64,000 bases of DNA from CAYXST01 sp964472495. GTDB taxonomy: Bacteria > Patescibacteriota > Minisyncoccia > Portnoybacterales > UBA2143. The notes under the pieces are model-generated. The model was not told the origin of the DNA, searched no databases, and worked only from the letters and a program-made list of their open reading frames with translations. Position numbers and translations under genes: made by a program. The stretch is from assembly GCA_964472495.1 (NCBI GenBank), contig CAYYLD010000002.1:40523-104522 (forward strand), written 5' to 3'. Shown piece by piece: positions 42,092 through 49,458 of the stretch; the first letter of the stretch is position 1, and the number at the start of each line of letters is the position of its first letter.

Positions 42092-42120
42092 AGCGTACCA
42101 CAGAAATATGTTTATGTCAA
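42092..42120 (-). promoter_or_regulatory. Extended -10 promoter of the epimerase-like gene
   Basis: TTGACA (42115-42120), 17-nt spacer ending TGG, TACGCT (42092-42097). Leader motif TTCACTAACAA (42061-42080) is shared with two other genes. Confidence 0.82.
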
Positions 42121-42139
42121 TCCTTTCGACAGACTAGTT

Positions 42140-42844
42140 CTACAAATCTATCTCAATTTCTGGCTTATCTTTGTTAAGCAAGTCAGTGGTTGCTTTGGCC
42201 TGACATTGTTCAGTCAGCAAATTAGCCAATTCATCTCTGGCTCGTTCAATAAGCGATGATGGAGCTGGATCAATGCCGTCAAGATTAATGACAATTTTTT
42301 TAGTTTCTTCGGTAAGCTTGGTAAAATCCCCGTTGCGCCAGTTCCATTTTCGGCACATCACATTCAAGGTTTTATCGTCAAAGTAAATTACTTCGTTGGG
42401 CTCGGGATTTTCCTTATCTTGAGTGCCTAAAGGAATAAATATCTCATTGCCCTTAGCCAGACTGAGCCGCAGATTGCCTTCTATCTTTTCAACATCATCA
42501 CCGCCGCAGGGGAGCAGATATTTGATGGAGATATAATTGAATAAAGCGACTACCGAGTTTATAAAAGGCAGACCGCCGCCCTTGGCAATTCTCGCCAGTA
42601 GCGATTTAATGGAAGGCAAAAATTGATTTGGATTAGAGCCGAATTTCAAATGGACCTCATCCCAGGCTTTGACTAATTCATGCTCCACTAAATTTTGACC
42701 CATTTTTTCTTCTATTTCTTTGTTCAAGAGCTTCTTAATTCTTTTATTGCCTGGAGCGTTGACTATCTCGCTGACGATAATAATCCCTCGGTTAAAGCTG
42801 GGAAATTGATTAAAAATTTCCTGGTCAATAATAATTTTTCTCAT
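42140..42844 (-). CDS. B3/B4 tRNA-editing-like domain protein
   Basis: 234 aa. LVKAWDEVHLKFGSNPNQFLPSIKSLLARIAKGGGLPFINSVVALFNYISIKYLLPCGGDD, then FDDKTLNVMCRKWNWRNGDFTKLTEETK, match free-standing B3/B4 proteins related to the editing domain of PheRS beta. It may clear mischarged tRNA or handle a Phe-like substrate; unproven. It lies 10 nt after the Mth938-like gene in one unit. Confidence 0.85.
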   Translation of the reverse strand: MRKIIIDQEIFNQFPSFNRGIIIVSEIVNAPGNKRIKKLLNKEIEEKMGQNLVEHELVKAWDEVHLKFGSNPNQFLPSIKSLLARIAKGGGLPFINSVVALFNYISIKYLLPCGGDDVEKIEGNLRLSLAKGNEIFIPLGTQDKENPEPNEVIYFDDKTLNVMCRKWNWRNGDFTKLTEETKKIVINLDGIDPAPSSLIERARDELANLLTEQCQAKATTDLLNKDKPEIEIDL

Positions 42845-42854
42845 TGTCTTAATT

Positions 42855-43193
42855 TCAACAAGTTAAATGCAGAGCGGCTATAACTTTTTTCCGGTCAGCC
42901 AGCTGATTGTAAATCTCAACTGCTTTGGCGGTTGGCTCGGCCATCAACTCAATCCCCTCTTGAGCCAAATATTCCTTGGTTTCTTCCATCACCTCAACCA
43001 ATCCGGAGTCACCGGTGCCAATAACCAAAACAGCCGGCTTTTCCTTAACCGCTTCTTTAATATCTTCCGGGTAAACTTTATGGCCTTCCCGGCGCCACCA
43101 CTTTTCCAGCCGCTCTGGATAAATAATCACGTCGTGCCGATATTCCTTCCCCTCAACCTTAATTTGCCCAAATTGATAACCATCTATCCGCAT
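42855..43193 (-). CDS. Mth938-like domain protein
   Basis: 112 aa. GYQFGQIKVEGKEYRHDVIIYPERLEKWWRREGHKV and VLVIGTGDSGLVEVMEE are the DUF498/Mth938 core, related in fold to NDUFAF3. Function unknown. Leaderless candidate: TGATACAAT lies eight bases before the ATG and is preceded by repeat copy 43210-43235. Confidence 0.87.
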   Translation of the reverse strand: MRIDGYQFGQIKVEGKEYRHDVIIYPERLEKWWRREGHKVYPEDIKEAVKEKPAVLVIGTGDSGLVEVMEETKEYLAQEGIELMAEPTAKAVEIYNQLADRKKVIAALHLTC

Positions 43194-43209
43194 ACCATTC
43201 TATTGTATC

Positions 43210-43235
43210 AAAAAACCGCCTCTTTGGCGATTTTT
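43210..43235 (-). repeat. Terminator-promoter repeat R1
   Basis: AAAAAACCGCC-TCTTT-GGCGATTTTT (plus reading). On minus RNA AUCGCC pairs GGCGGU including one U.G; on plus the same position is C.A. The minus T-run is followed by the -10 TACAAT of the Mth938-like gene. Confidence 0.85.
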
Positions 43236-43254
43236 GAAATATAAATAATTTATC

Positions 43255-43293
43255 TTTAAAAAAATAAGGGCCAGATTTTTTGTGTCTAACCCT
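43255..43293 (-). terminator. Terminator of the zinc-ribbon operon
   Basis: AGGGTTAGA/TCTGGCCCT (two U.G pairs on minus) followed by TATTTTTTT. Confidence 0.78.
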
Positions 43294-43317
43294 CTCCGTT
43301 CTTAAGAAAGCCTTGTT

Positions 43318-43521
43318 TTAAAAGCAATCAGGGCAATAAAATTTGCCTTCTCTTTCCCTAAGGTGTTTGTTTAGGGTGACCCGCTTGCATCCGGTACATC
43401 GTTTACCGTCCTCTCCTAACAAAACAGCTACATCATCTCTTATCCCATCCTGAGGACCCCATGGATTGGATTTGTCAGGAAAAGGCTCATTCGGCGTCGG
43501 TTGTCTAGTCCCAAAGCCCAT
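43318..43521 (-). CDS. Small zinc-ribbon protein, SD-type
   Basis: 67 aa. ATG 43521 (MGFGTRQPTPNEPF) follows AAAGGAGGG. The C-terminal KRCTGCKRVTLNKHLREREGKFYCPDC has two CxxC knuckles. The N-terminal half is low-complexity, with prolines. Second gene after the 108-aa gene at 43574 (52-nt gap), then a terminator. Function unknown; nucleic-acid or protein binding is possible. Confidence 0.78.
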   Translation of the reverse strand: MGFGTRQPTPNEPFPDKSNPWGPQDGIRDDVAVLLGEDGKRCTGCKRVTLNKHLREREGKFYCPDCF

Positions 43522-43573
43522 AATCATCCCTCCTTTCATTAATAAAGTTTACCTGATTAAGTACGATTTTCTC

Positions 43574-43900
43574 TTAACTGCCACCGGGCCGGCGTGATTT
43601 GTCCATTTGGCGCGCCTTTTCAGCTATCTCTACTATCAGCTTGGCTGCTTCTTTCGAGCTAATCCGTTTTCTCTCAACTTCCCTGATTAGAAGAATTGCC
43701 TCTTCGTAAAAAGACAGTAAAGTCGTGATGAAAACCAGAATATCAATATCTGTCTTCAGAACCTCAATCGCCTTTGCTTTAGCGATTTCTGCCTTTTCAT
43801 CGACCTCGGCTACCATCAGGGTCTCTATATAGGCCTGGATAAAATCGATCAGTTTTTGCTTAGCTTCAGGGCTAAGCGATTTTGAATATAGTTCAGTCAT
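43574..43900 (-). CDS. Hypothetical 108-aa helical protein, SD-type
   Basis: All-alpha by composition (ETLMVAEVDEKAEIAKAKAIEVLKTDIDILVFITTLL...), no Cys, no signal peptide. GAAAGGAGG lies before the ATG; a TTCGTC-TT-GACGAA stem is just upstream. Promoter 44007-44034. First gene of an operon with the zinc-ribbon protein. No family recognised. Confidence 0.75.
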   Translation of the reverse strand: MTELYSKSLSPEAKQKLIDFIQAYIETLMVAEVDEKAEIAKAKAIEVLKTDIDILVFITTLLSFYEEAILLIREVERKRISSKEAAKLIVEIAEKARQMDKSRRPGGS

Positions 43901-44006
43901 TCCTTCCTCCTTTCGTCAAGACGAACACGATACTTATACTTTTATTATTATTTTAAGGTACATTTCCTTTCCTTCAGACAAATTTTAATTTCAGCCAATT
44001 AAAAAA

Positions 44007-44034
44007 AGCATACCACAGAGCACACTTTTGTCAA
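44007..44034 (-). promoter_or_regulatory. Extended -10 promoter of the 108-aa/zinc-ribbon operon
   Basis: TTGACA (44029-44034), 16-nt spacer ending TGG, TATGCT (44007-44012). Confidence 0.82.
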
Positions 44035-44153
44035 TGATTGAATTGTATTTTCACTCTGCCAAAAAACCGCCTCAGGCACGAAATTCTTAAGATTTTTTAT
44101 TTTCCCAAATTTTTGGCTGCGCTGGTAATTCGAAATTAGGCATCGTATTTTTA

Positions 44154-44909
44154 TCAACCAGTCTTCTCACCAATCAACTTCCTATATTCACAATACTCGC
44201 AATTCTGGCCGGCGGCCGGAATTTGCTCGGAATCCAGGCACTTTTTAATTTCCAAAAGAGTCGGTTCAATCCATCTATCATCTCCCTGATGAGGAATAAT
44301 CATTAATTCGAACTCCAGCCGGCCGTCAAATTGAGGCCGGTTTTTCCCGGCATTGGCAAAAACAAAATAGCCGGTCGGCGAAACCTTAAAACCCTTTTTC
44401 CGGAAAATCCATTGATAAATTTCCATCTGTTGTTTATAACTCTGTTTGTATTCATCCTCTAGGGATATCTCCTTGCTGGTGCTGGTTGCTTTATAGTCAA
44501 CAATCAAAAGTTCCTTGTCTTTATTAATCCAAACATCATCAATAATGCCGCAAATTTCCAGATTAGTTGGCTGGTCTAAAACACAAGCCCCGACATATTG
44601 ATAAACATCATCCCGCCAAATAGGCAAATCCGGATGTTTAAAGGGTACCGCGTCAATCTTGTATTTCTTCATCAGCTCATGGGCCTCGCCATTCTTGCGC
44701 AATAAATCAAATTCATTCTTCAAAAGCTGGTCCACAGCCGAGTTCAAAGGCCAGCCAGGCATACTCGGCCGGCTCAGACCGATTCTTCTGTCTATATAAA
44801 AACAGCGGGGACACTCTAAAAACATGCTAATCTTTGACCGACTAATCCTAAAAGGATTCTTTGCCCCCGGCTGATAAAGATTATTTTCTCTCTGTCGGTA
44901 TTTGTTCAT
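44154..44909 (-). CDS. PD-(D/E)XK nuclease superfamily protein
   Basis: 251 aa. FRISRSKISMFLECPRCFYIDRRIGL start motif, ICGIIDDVWINKDKELLIVDYKATSTS catalytic Asp-Asp-x-Lys, and CEYCEYRK at the end complete a four-Cys cluster as in RecB/Cas4-like exonucleases. A distant paralog of the 382-aa gene at 8711. No CRISPR array or helicase is adjacent, so the role is open. Confidence 0.86.
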   Translation of the reverse strand: MNKYRQRENNLYQPGAKNPFRISRSKISMFLECPRCFYIDRRIGLSRPSMPGWPLNSAVDQLLKNEFDLLRKNGEAHELMKKYKIDAVPFKHPDLPIWRDDVYQYVGACVLDQPTNLEICGIIDDVWINKDKELLIVDYKATSTSKEISLEDEYKQSYKQQMEIYQWIFRKKGFKVSPTGYFVFANAGKNRPQFDGRLEFELMIIPHQGDDRWIEPTLLEIKKCLDSEQIPAAGQNCEYCEYRKLIGEKTG

Positions 44910-44957
44910 AATTTTTTAGTTCTATTTACTATTCCGGCTCGCCGGCTCGCCCTAAAA

Positions 44958-45263
44958 TTATAACCAGATAATTAAAAAACCGGCCAGGCCAATAACTATA
45001 TCCCAAATTTTATCAAGGGTCGACTCTCTTCTGAAAAGATAGTTGGAAATAGCCAGTTCGAAAAACTCATAAGCTATTAATATGACTAGAACTAGCAACC
45101 AGGCGTAGTCAACAAAAATACAATGGGAGAAAACAAACCCCAAAATCAATCCGGAAGTAAAATGGACAAAGCTCCATCTATCCAGATAAAAATACTTTTT
45201 CTGACAGATGATTTTAGCCATCCATCTTTGCAGCCGATTGGAAAATACTGGTCTTTCACCCAT
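44958..45263 (-). CDS. Small membrane protein
   Basis: 101 aa from ATG 45263 (MGERPVFSNRLQRW), seven bases after an extended -10 TGATATAAT; the frame's upstream start at 45299 would lie in that promoter. Two or three hydrophobic helices with the pattern LDRWSFVHFTSGLILGF. Resembles small VanZ-like or DUF membrane proteins, but no family is assigned. Confidence 0.75.
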   Translation of the reverse strand: MGERPVFSNRLQRWMAKIICQKKYFYLDRWSFVHFTSGLILGFVFSHCIFVDYAWLLVLVILIAYEFFELAISNYLFRRESTLDKIWDIVIGLAGFLIIWL

Positions 45264-45325
45264 GTTTGCTATTATATCAGAAAACCGCCGCTCGGCCAAA
45301 GATTAATCAGTGGTTTTTAGCATAT

Positions 45326-45358
45326 AAAAAAGGAGTCGCTAAAGAAAATAGCAACCCC
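45326..45358 (-). terminator. Terminator of the 83-aa gene
   Basis: GGGGTTGCTA/TAGCGACTCC with G.U pairs on minus, then TTTTTTAT. Confidence 0.83.
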
Positions 45359-45409
45359 ATTGTTCGGCCTTAAACCATAGCCAATACCTCCGATGAATAT
45401 CGTGAGCAG

Positions 45410-45661
45410 TCACTGCTCTAAATGTTTCTCTACTATCTTCTTTATCTTTGGCAGCTTATCGTCCCAGAAATTCCAATTGTTACCAGATTCGGTGACGATT
45501 GATATCTCTCTGAATGAACCGGGCTCCGTAGAGAAACATATAACCCCTTCAATACTCTTATCTATCTCTTCTATTATCTCAGCCGCCATCTGAACAGGCA
45601 CCTCTTCGTTAAAAATAACCTTTGCCCTGTCGAGGACAACACTATAATTTCCTTCTGACAT
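45410..45661 (-). CDS. Hypothetical 83-aa SD-type gene
   Basis: Not recognised. A short alpha/beta protein (YSVVLDRAKVIFNEEVPVQMAAEIIEEIDKSIEGVICFSTEPGSF). AAAAGGAGGG lies nine bases before the ATG. Extended -10 promoter at 45746-45774 and a leader with the shared TTCGCTAACA motif. Own terminator. Strong expression signals but no functional clue. Confidence 0.75.
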   Translation of the reverse strand: MSEGNYSVVLDRAKVIFNEEVPVQMAAEIIEEIDKSIEGVICFSTEPGSFREISIVTESGNNWNFWDDKLPKIKKIVEKHLEQ

Positions 45662-45745
45662 TTTTATTCCCTCCTTTTTTTATTTTTTTTCTGTCCTTTT
45701 TTAGAACCAAAAAATGTTAGCGAACTGAATTTATCAATTAAAATA

Positions 45746-45774
45746 AGCATGCCATAGAAGCATGCTCGTGTCAA
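45746..45774 (-). promoter_or_regulatory. Extended -10 promoter of the 83-aa gene
   Basis: TTGACA (45769-45774), 17-nt spacer ending TGG, CATGCT (45746-45751). AGCATGC/GCATGCT arms straddle the -10. Leader motif at 45715-45734. Confidence 0.82.
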
Positions 45775-45830
45775 TATCTCGTTGGGACATTCACTAGTGA
45801 TTCCATTTTCTGTAAAACCTACTTATACTT

Positions 45831-46172
45831 TTATTTTAATCTAAAAACAATCAAACCGAGTTTATCAATTTTTTCCCTATAATCCGGAAAACTGAAATAA
45901 ACTTTTTTCATCTGCTCAATTGAATCAACAAAAGGCATAATCTTTTTAAAATCAATCGTCTTGGTCATTTCTTCAATCGTTTTATAGTATTCAACCTTTT
46001 TCACCTTTTTCTCCAATTTTTCATTACCGCAGACAAAAACCAAAATATCACCCTCTTTTATTTTACGGTACGCATTTATGGCTGCCCGGCTCTCAATTGT
46101 TTTCCGCCCTTCCTTGATTGCCCCAAAAAAAACCTTATCCACCTGCCTTATTTTTAAACTATGCTTTTTCAT
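45831..46172 (-). CDS. ASCH-domain protein
   Basis: 113 aa. KVFFGAIKEGRKTIESRAAINAYRKIKEGDILVFVCGN matches the ASCH fold (PUA-like RNA-binding beta barrel, with the GxKxxExR signature). Leaderless candidate: TGGTAAGAT then six bases to ATG. Repeat copy R at 46187 abuts it. May bind RNA or modified nucleotides. Confidence 0.82.
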   Translation of the reverse strand: MKKHSLKIRQVDKVFFGAIKEGRKTIESRAAINAYRKIKEGDILVFVCGNEKLEKKVKKVEYYKTIEEMTKTIDFKKIMPFVDSIEQMKKVYFSFPDYREKIDKLGLIVFRLK

Positions 46173-46186
46173 TATTCTATCTTACC

Positions 46187-46212
46187 AAAAAACCGCCCCT
46201 TTGGCGATTTCT
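46187..46212 (-). repeat. Terminator-promoter repeat R2
   Basis: AAAAAACCGCC-CCTTT-GGCGATTTC, fused on minus to TGGTAAGAT of the ASCH gene. Confidence 0.83.
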
Positions 46213-46240
46213 TTTAAAAAAAGGAGCTTATTTGTTAAAT

Positions 46241-46273
46241 TAAAAAGCAGGGACATTGTCTAATATCCCCGCT
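46241..46273 (-). terminator. Terminator of the 160-aa gene
   Basis: AGCGGGGA/TCCCTGCT (one G.U on minus) then TTTTTAAT. Confidence 0.78.
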
Positions 46274-46311
46274 AACAAATCTTCGGTCAATGACGGCAAG
46301 TGCTATGGTTA

Positions 46312-46794
46312 TCATAAGTGAGTTCTCATAATCTTCAGCCAACCCTTAATGTTCCTCCAAATCTCTCTTTCGGTGAGTAATGCGAATTGTTTTAAGCTAT
46401 CAAGATGCCATTTTCTCAATTCCCTCTCTGTAACAAGACGGTAATCACTATCACTTCGGTTTGCCGGATAATCAGCATCGATCCAATCATAAAGAGAAAT
46501 CCTGTCCCCTATTTTTCTTAAAACCAAACTACCTACATTATCACGCCGGTGAGGCTGAGGATAAAGGGCGTTGAATTTATCAAGAACCATTATTGCCCTA
46601 CCAGAATCATTGAGAAAAGAGAGTATCGGTTCAGTATTTGCAACTTTATTGAGAAGTTCAAGATTTCTTACTGCCATAGAAAATAGCTCTACTGGGAAAT
46701 AAGTCGGTTCTTTCTCAACCCTTTTCCTTATTTTCTTCCCTTGCCGTAGCAAAAGGATCTCTCTTTGAATATCTTCCGGTATTTTTATTGTCAT
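46312..46794 (-). CDS. Hypothetical 160-aa SD-type gene
   Basis: Not recognised. Soluble, mostly helical, with a middle beta-like part (RDNVGSLVLRKIGDRISLYDWIDADYPANRSDSDYRLV). AAAAAGGAG lies before the ATG. Promoter 46858-46886, leader with TTCGCTAACA, terminator at 46241. It is bracketed by leaderless genes. Confidence 0.75.
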   Translation of the reverse strand: MTIKIPEDIQREILLLRQGKKIRKRVEKEPTYFPVELFSMAVRNLELLNKVANTEPILSFLNDSGRAIMVLDKFNALYPQPHRRDNVGSLVLRKIGDRISLYDWIDADYPANRSDSDYRLVTERELRKWHLDSLKQFALLTEREIWRNIKGWLKIMRTHL

Positions 46795-46857
46795 GGCACT
46801 CTCCTTTTTAAATTACTATTTAAATTGTTAGCGAACTGAATTTATTAATTTAAAATA

Positions 46858-46886
46858 AACATACCATGAAAGTACGCTTGCGTCAA
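46858..46886 (-). promoter_or_regulatory. Extended -10 promoter of the 160-aa gene
   Basis: TTGACG (46881-46886), 17-nt spacer ending TGG, TATGTT (46858-46863). Shared leader motif at 46826-46849. Confidence 0.8.
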
Positions 46887-46932
46887 TTTCTTATTCTGTC
46901 TAAAAAAACTGCCTATCCCGTCAAGATTCACC

Positions 46933-46961
46933 AAAAAAACCGCCCTTTTGGCGATTTTTTT
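46933..46961 (-). repeat. Terminator-promoter repeat R3
   Basis: AAAAAAACCGCC-CTTTT-GGCGATTTTTTT, just after the M23 peptidase gene on minus and upstream of the 160-aa gene's own promoter. Confidence 0.85.
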
Positions 46962-46980
46962 ATAAACACTCAACTTTACT

Positions 46981-47526
46981 CTACGGCTCATAATTCTTAA
47001 TAAATAGAGTTGGTCCTCGCCAGTACTCCAATTTTGTCCGGCCTTGCCTTTCTTTCCAATATCCTGGAAATGATTTGCCTTGTTTAAAAGGAGCAATACA
47101 GATAGCCAAATGGAGATGGGCATCTTCCCACCAACCATTTTCTTGTGTCCAAGCCGGAGCTATTATCCCGATTCTTTGACCTAATTCTACTTTAGTCCCT
47201 TTCTTAACCAATCTCTTGCCCAGATGCCCATAAAGAGAAAAGAATACATTTCTTGTTTTGGGGTCTTTATGAGCAATAATAATGATGTTGCCCCAATTAC
47301 GATGACCACCCTGTTTAGGACTTTTTTTGCTGGCATAAAGAGCAGAATAAACTACTTTTCCCCTGCCTATGGATTTAACTATAGTTCCGGCTTTAATATT
47401 ACAATCTTCGCCCAAATGCAATCCCCAATCTATTCCATCATAAATACATCTTTCCTTAAATTTATAACTGTTCACTTCCCATTTCTTAAATGGAAAATCT
47501 AGTTTAGGAGTATAGAGATAAGCCAT
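46981..47526 (-). CDS. M23 (LytM-type) metallopeptidase
   Basis: 181 aa. WGLHLGEDCNIKAGTIVKSIGRGKVVYS gives HxxxD, FSLYGHLGKRL gives the central His, and AHLHLAI gives HxH: the complete zinc set. No signal peptide is evident, unusual for a cell-wall peptidase. -10 TAGAAT lies six bases before the ATG, preceded by a repeat. May be cytoplasmic or exported by another route. Confidence 0.88.
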   Translation of the reverse strand: MAYLYTPKLDFPFKKWEVNSYKFKERCIYDGIDWGLHLGEDCNIKAGTIVKSIGRGKVVYSALYASKKSPKQGGHRNWGNIIIIAHKDPKTRNVFFSLYGHLGKRLVKKGTKVELGQRIGIIAPAWTQENGWWEDAHLHLAICIAPFKQGKSFPGYWKERQGRTKLEYWRGPTLFIKNYEP

Positions 47527-47573
47527 ATCACTATTCTACCCCCTCAAATTATTCAGAGCAAGCAAAAAACCGC

Positions 47574-47590
47574 CCAAAAGGCGATTTTTT
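47574..47590 (-). repeat. Terminator-promoter repeat R4
   Basis: AAAAAACCGCC-CAAAA-GGCGATTTTTT (47574 to about 47600). The T-run is about 30 nt from the -10 of the M23 gene, so hairpin and promoter are separable. Confidence 0.82.
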
Positions 47591-47647
47591 ATCCAGTTCC
47601 CCGAAAAATTATCAAGAACACATCTTTATCAAATTCTAAATAATAGA

Positions 47648-47675
47648 AAGACCGTGGCGTATAATCACCACGGCC
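47648..47675 (-). terminator. Terminator of the 142-aa gene
   Basis: GGCCGTGGTG/CGCCACGGTC (G.U on minus) then TCTTTCTATT; a modest U-tract. Confidence 0.7.
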
Positions 47676-47691
47676 TCAGTCAACCACGTCT

Positions 47692-48120
47692 TCATTTGAA
47701 GGATATAGGGTCAACTTCAATAAGCTTTTTTAGGTCGCCCTCGAATATGGGAAGGTCACGAGACCAAAAATGACTTCTGAATCCAGCCATTTTCCTTACA
47801 AAAAGATGATCTCTTTCAACACGCAATCCAGAAACACCAATGGCCCCTAGGAATTGCCGTTGACAATCAGGATATCTGCCCATTTTCCAGTATATCCTTG
47901 ATCCCCCCTTAATTCTTCCACCGTCCAGCGCCCGCTTGGCCCTGGCGTACGATTTTTTTAAAGAGCCACCTCTATGCTCCGCAAGATTGTTTCCGTTTTT
48001 GACAATAACCACATTAGATTCCCTGCCTAGGACAACAACAAAAGGGTCGATATCTACGTTTAATTCCGACCAAATACAGTTTATCTTGCCAAAAACCAAC
48101 CGCAATTGCATCTCATCCAT
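47692..48120 (-). CDS. Hypothetical 142-aa SD-type gene, GlcG/HbpS-like at the end
   Basis: ATG 48120 (MDEMQLRLVFGKINC) follows AGGGAGGTGG; the open frame to 48144 crosses that site. FVVVLGRESNVVIVKNGNNLAEHRGGSLKKSYARAKRAL and FLGAIGVSGL recall the GlcG/HbpS heme-binding fold, but the match is only by eye. Near-consensus promoter at 48160-48188. Its terminator follows. Confidence 0.7.
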   Translation of the reverse strand: MDEMQLRLVFGKINCIWSELNVDIDPFVVVLGRESNVVIVKNGNNLAEHRGGSLKKSYARAKRALDGGRIKGGSRIYWKMGRYPDCQRQFLGAIGVSGLRVERDHLFVRKMAGFRSHFWSRDLPIFEGDLKKLIEVDPISFK

Positions 48121-48159
48121 ACTATCCACCTCCCTTATAATCATTTTGTACTAAAAACA

Positions 48160-48188
48160 AGTATACCATTAAAATATACTTATGTCAA
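48160..48188 (-). promoter_or_regulatory. Near-perfect extended -10 promoter of the 142-aa gene
   Basis: TTGACA (48183-48188), 17-nt spacer ending TGG, TATACT (48160-48165). AAGTATA/TATACTT arms are exact complements, nine bases apart. Confidence 0.87.
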
Positions 48189-48202
48189 TATTCCATCTTA
48201 TC

Positions 48203-48227
48203 AAAAAACCGCCCCCCTGGCGATTTT
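48203..48227 (-). repeat. Terminator-promoter repeat R5
   Basis: AAAAAACCGCC-CCCCT-GGCGATTTTATT; lies between the 142-aa gene's promoter and the divergent methyltransferase. Confidence 0.82.
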
Positions 48228-48287
48228 ATTCAAAAACAAAAGTTCGACTAAATAAAATAAAAATGGTAAAATAAACTGAAAAATTAT

Positions 48288-48911
48288 ATGAGATCTAGTT
48301 ACAGATTAAAGCCTAATACTACTTTAGAAAAATTTCTGCCTTTAATTCCAAAAGGTAGAGCTCTTGATATTGGAGCCGGCCAAGGAAGAAATAGCATCTT
48401 TTTAGCTAAAAATGGATTTGAGGTAGAAGCGATTGATCTTATTCCGGAAGGATTAAAAAAATGCCAGGATTTTGCCAAGAAGCACAACTTGGCCATTAAA
48501 ACAAAAGCTATTGATGTAAGGAAATTTAAGTTTAAAGAAAATTATTATTCTTTAATTATGGCTAGGGCCGTCTTGGATTTCCTCAAAAAATCAGAGATAG
48601 GGACAATCATAGGAAAGATTAGGAAATCTCTTGTCCCAGATGGCTTTATTTACTCCTTGGTCTTTTCAACCAAGGACCCGCTCTATTTAAAAATCAAGGG
48701 AAAAGGAATCAAAGAAATTGAAGAAAATACCTTTTATCTGCCAAAATTTAAAACTTATCGTCACTTTTCTACTAAAACAGAATTAAAAGAAGCAATCAGG
48801 AACTTCAAGATTATTTATCTAAATCAGCGACCAATGAAGGACTATCACGATAAACCGCATTATCACGATATCATAGAGGTAGTCGCTCAAAAGAAAAAGA
48901 CAACGGAATAA
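48288..48911 (+). CDS. Class I SAM-dependent methyltransferase
   Basis: 207 aa. Motif I ALDIGAGQGRNSIFLAKNGFEVEAIDLIPEGL (TehB/UbiE-like) and motif II region KTKAIDVRKF. Substrate unknown. -10 TGGTAAAAT lies upstream with a weak -35. Its terminator overlaps the last codons. One of the few plus-strand genes in this accessory region. Confidence 0.87.
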   Translation: MRSSYRLKPNTTLEKFLPLIPKGRALDIGAGQGRNSIFLAKNGFEVEAIDLIPEGLKKCQDFAKKHNLAIKTKAIDVRKFKFKENYYSLIMARAVLDFLKKSEIGTIIGKIRKSLVPDGFIYSLVFSTKDPLYLKIKGKGIKEIEENTFYLPKFKTYRHFSTKTELKEAIRNFKIIYLNQRPMKDYHDKPHYHDIIEVVAQKKKTTE

Positions 48912-48928
48912 CCCGTTGCCTTTTTTAA
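48901..48928 (+). terminator. Terminator of the methyltransferase gene
   Basis: CAACGG (48901-48906) and CCGTTG (48913-48918), then CCTTTTTT; the stop codon is in the loop. Confidence 0.85.
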
Positions 48929-49173
48929 CCAGAAAGATTGTACCAACATTGAGGGTCATGACTAAAGAAAGAACCAGAAAAACCATAAGCTACAGCTCCA
49001 CATCCCCGATAAGTGTAAAGCAAAGGACATCTTTTGCATTTTTCATATTGGTTTAGATCTCTATATTCATTTAGCTTTTCAGAATCTATAAATAAATCTA
49101 TTAGTTTTTGTTCTGGTACTTTCCCTATCAAGCTAGAGAAACGACGACAAGCATAAACACTTCCGTCAGTCAC
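48925..49173 (-). pseudogene. C-terminal remnant of a radical-SAM SPASM protein
   Basis: 82 codons: GSVYACRRFSSLIGKVPEQ, then CKRCPLLYTYRGCGAVAYGFSGSF and DPQCW. This is a SPASM auxiliary iron-sulfur domain as in peptide-modifying radical SAM enzymes. Upstream in the same frame a stop occurs after ten codons, and no CxxxCxxC SAM core is found, so only the tail survives. The GTG start is nominal. Confidence 0.72.
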
Positions 49174-49240
49174 CGACTGAGACGATTTTCGAACTTATCT
49201 TATAAAAAAAGAAATATATTTTCATTCCCGCAAGATGATA

Positions 49241-49272
49241 AAAGGGTCATCCCTTGCATAAGATAACCCTTT
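49241..49272 (-). terminator. Terminator after the small TGA-interrupted ORF
   Basis: AAAGGGTTATC/GATGACCCTTT arms then TATC on minus; closes the 49459-49293 transcript. Confidence 0.75.
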
Positions 49273-49292
49273 GTTAATTTAGGCCACAGACT

Positions 49293-49442
49293 TTACGAAT
49301 TGACATCTAGTTCCCTTACTCTTATCCAACCACCGACATCGTCCGGATTCATTTCCAAAAAATCTTCGTTGCTTATAATATTACCGGTCTGTTTTCGTAT
49401 CAAGCTTTCTCAAGATGTAATTTCATCCCGACGATTAGGCAT
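49293..49442 (-). pseudogene. Short ORF interrupted by an in-frame TGA
   Basis: ATG 49442 with AAAGGGG upstream reads MPNRRDEITS, TGA, then ESLIRKQTGNIISNEDFLEM and on to DVNS before TAA. It lies 16 nt after the 187-aa gene and before a terminator. The sequence after TGA looks protein-like. Probably a decayed small gene; recoding is not supported elsewhere in the window. Confidence 0.5.
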
Positions 49443-49458
49443 AGGTAAGCCCCTTTAT

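Noticed and set aside
46239..46319. 26-codon frame overlapping the 160-aa gene stop
   Set aside because: It runs through a terminator stem and has no independent support.
46845..47138. 97-aa minus-strand frame
   Set aside because: It overlaps the M23 peptidase in another frame and has a repeat in it.
49293..49442. Genome-wide TGA recoding to Gly or Trp
   Set aside because: TGA ends the Xer gene, the 522-aa gene and several SD genes at sensible positions, so one interrupted ORF is not evidence for a new code.
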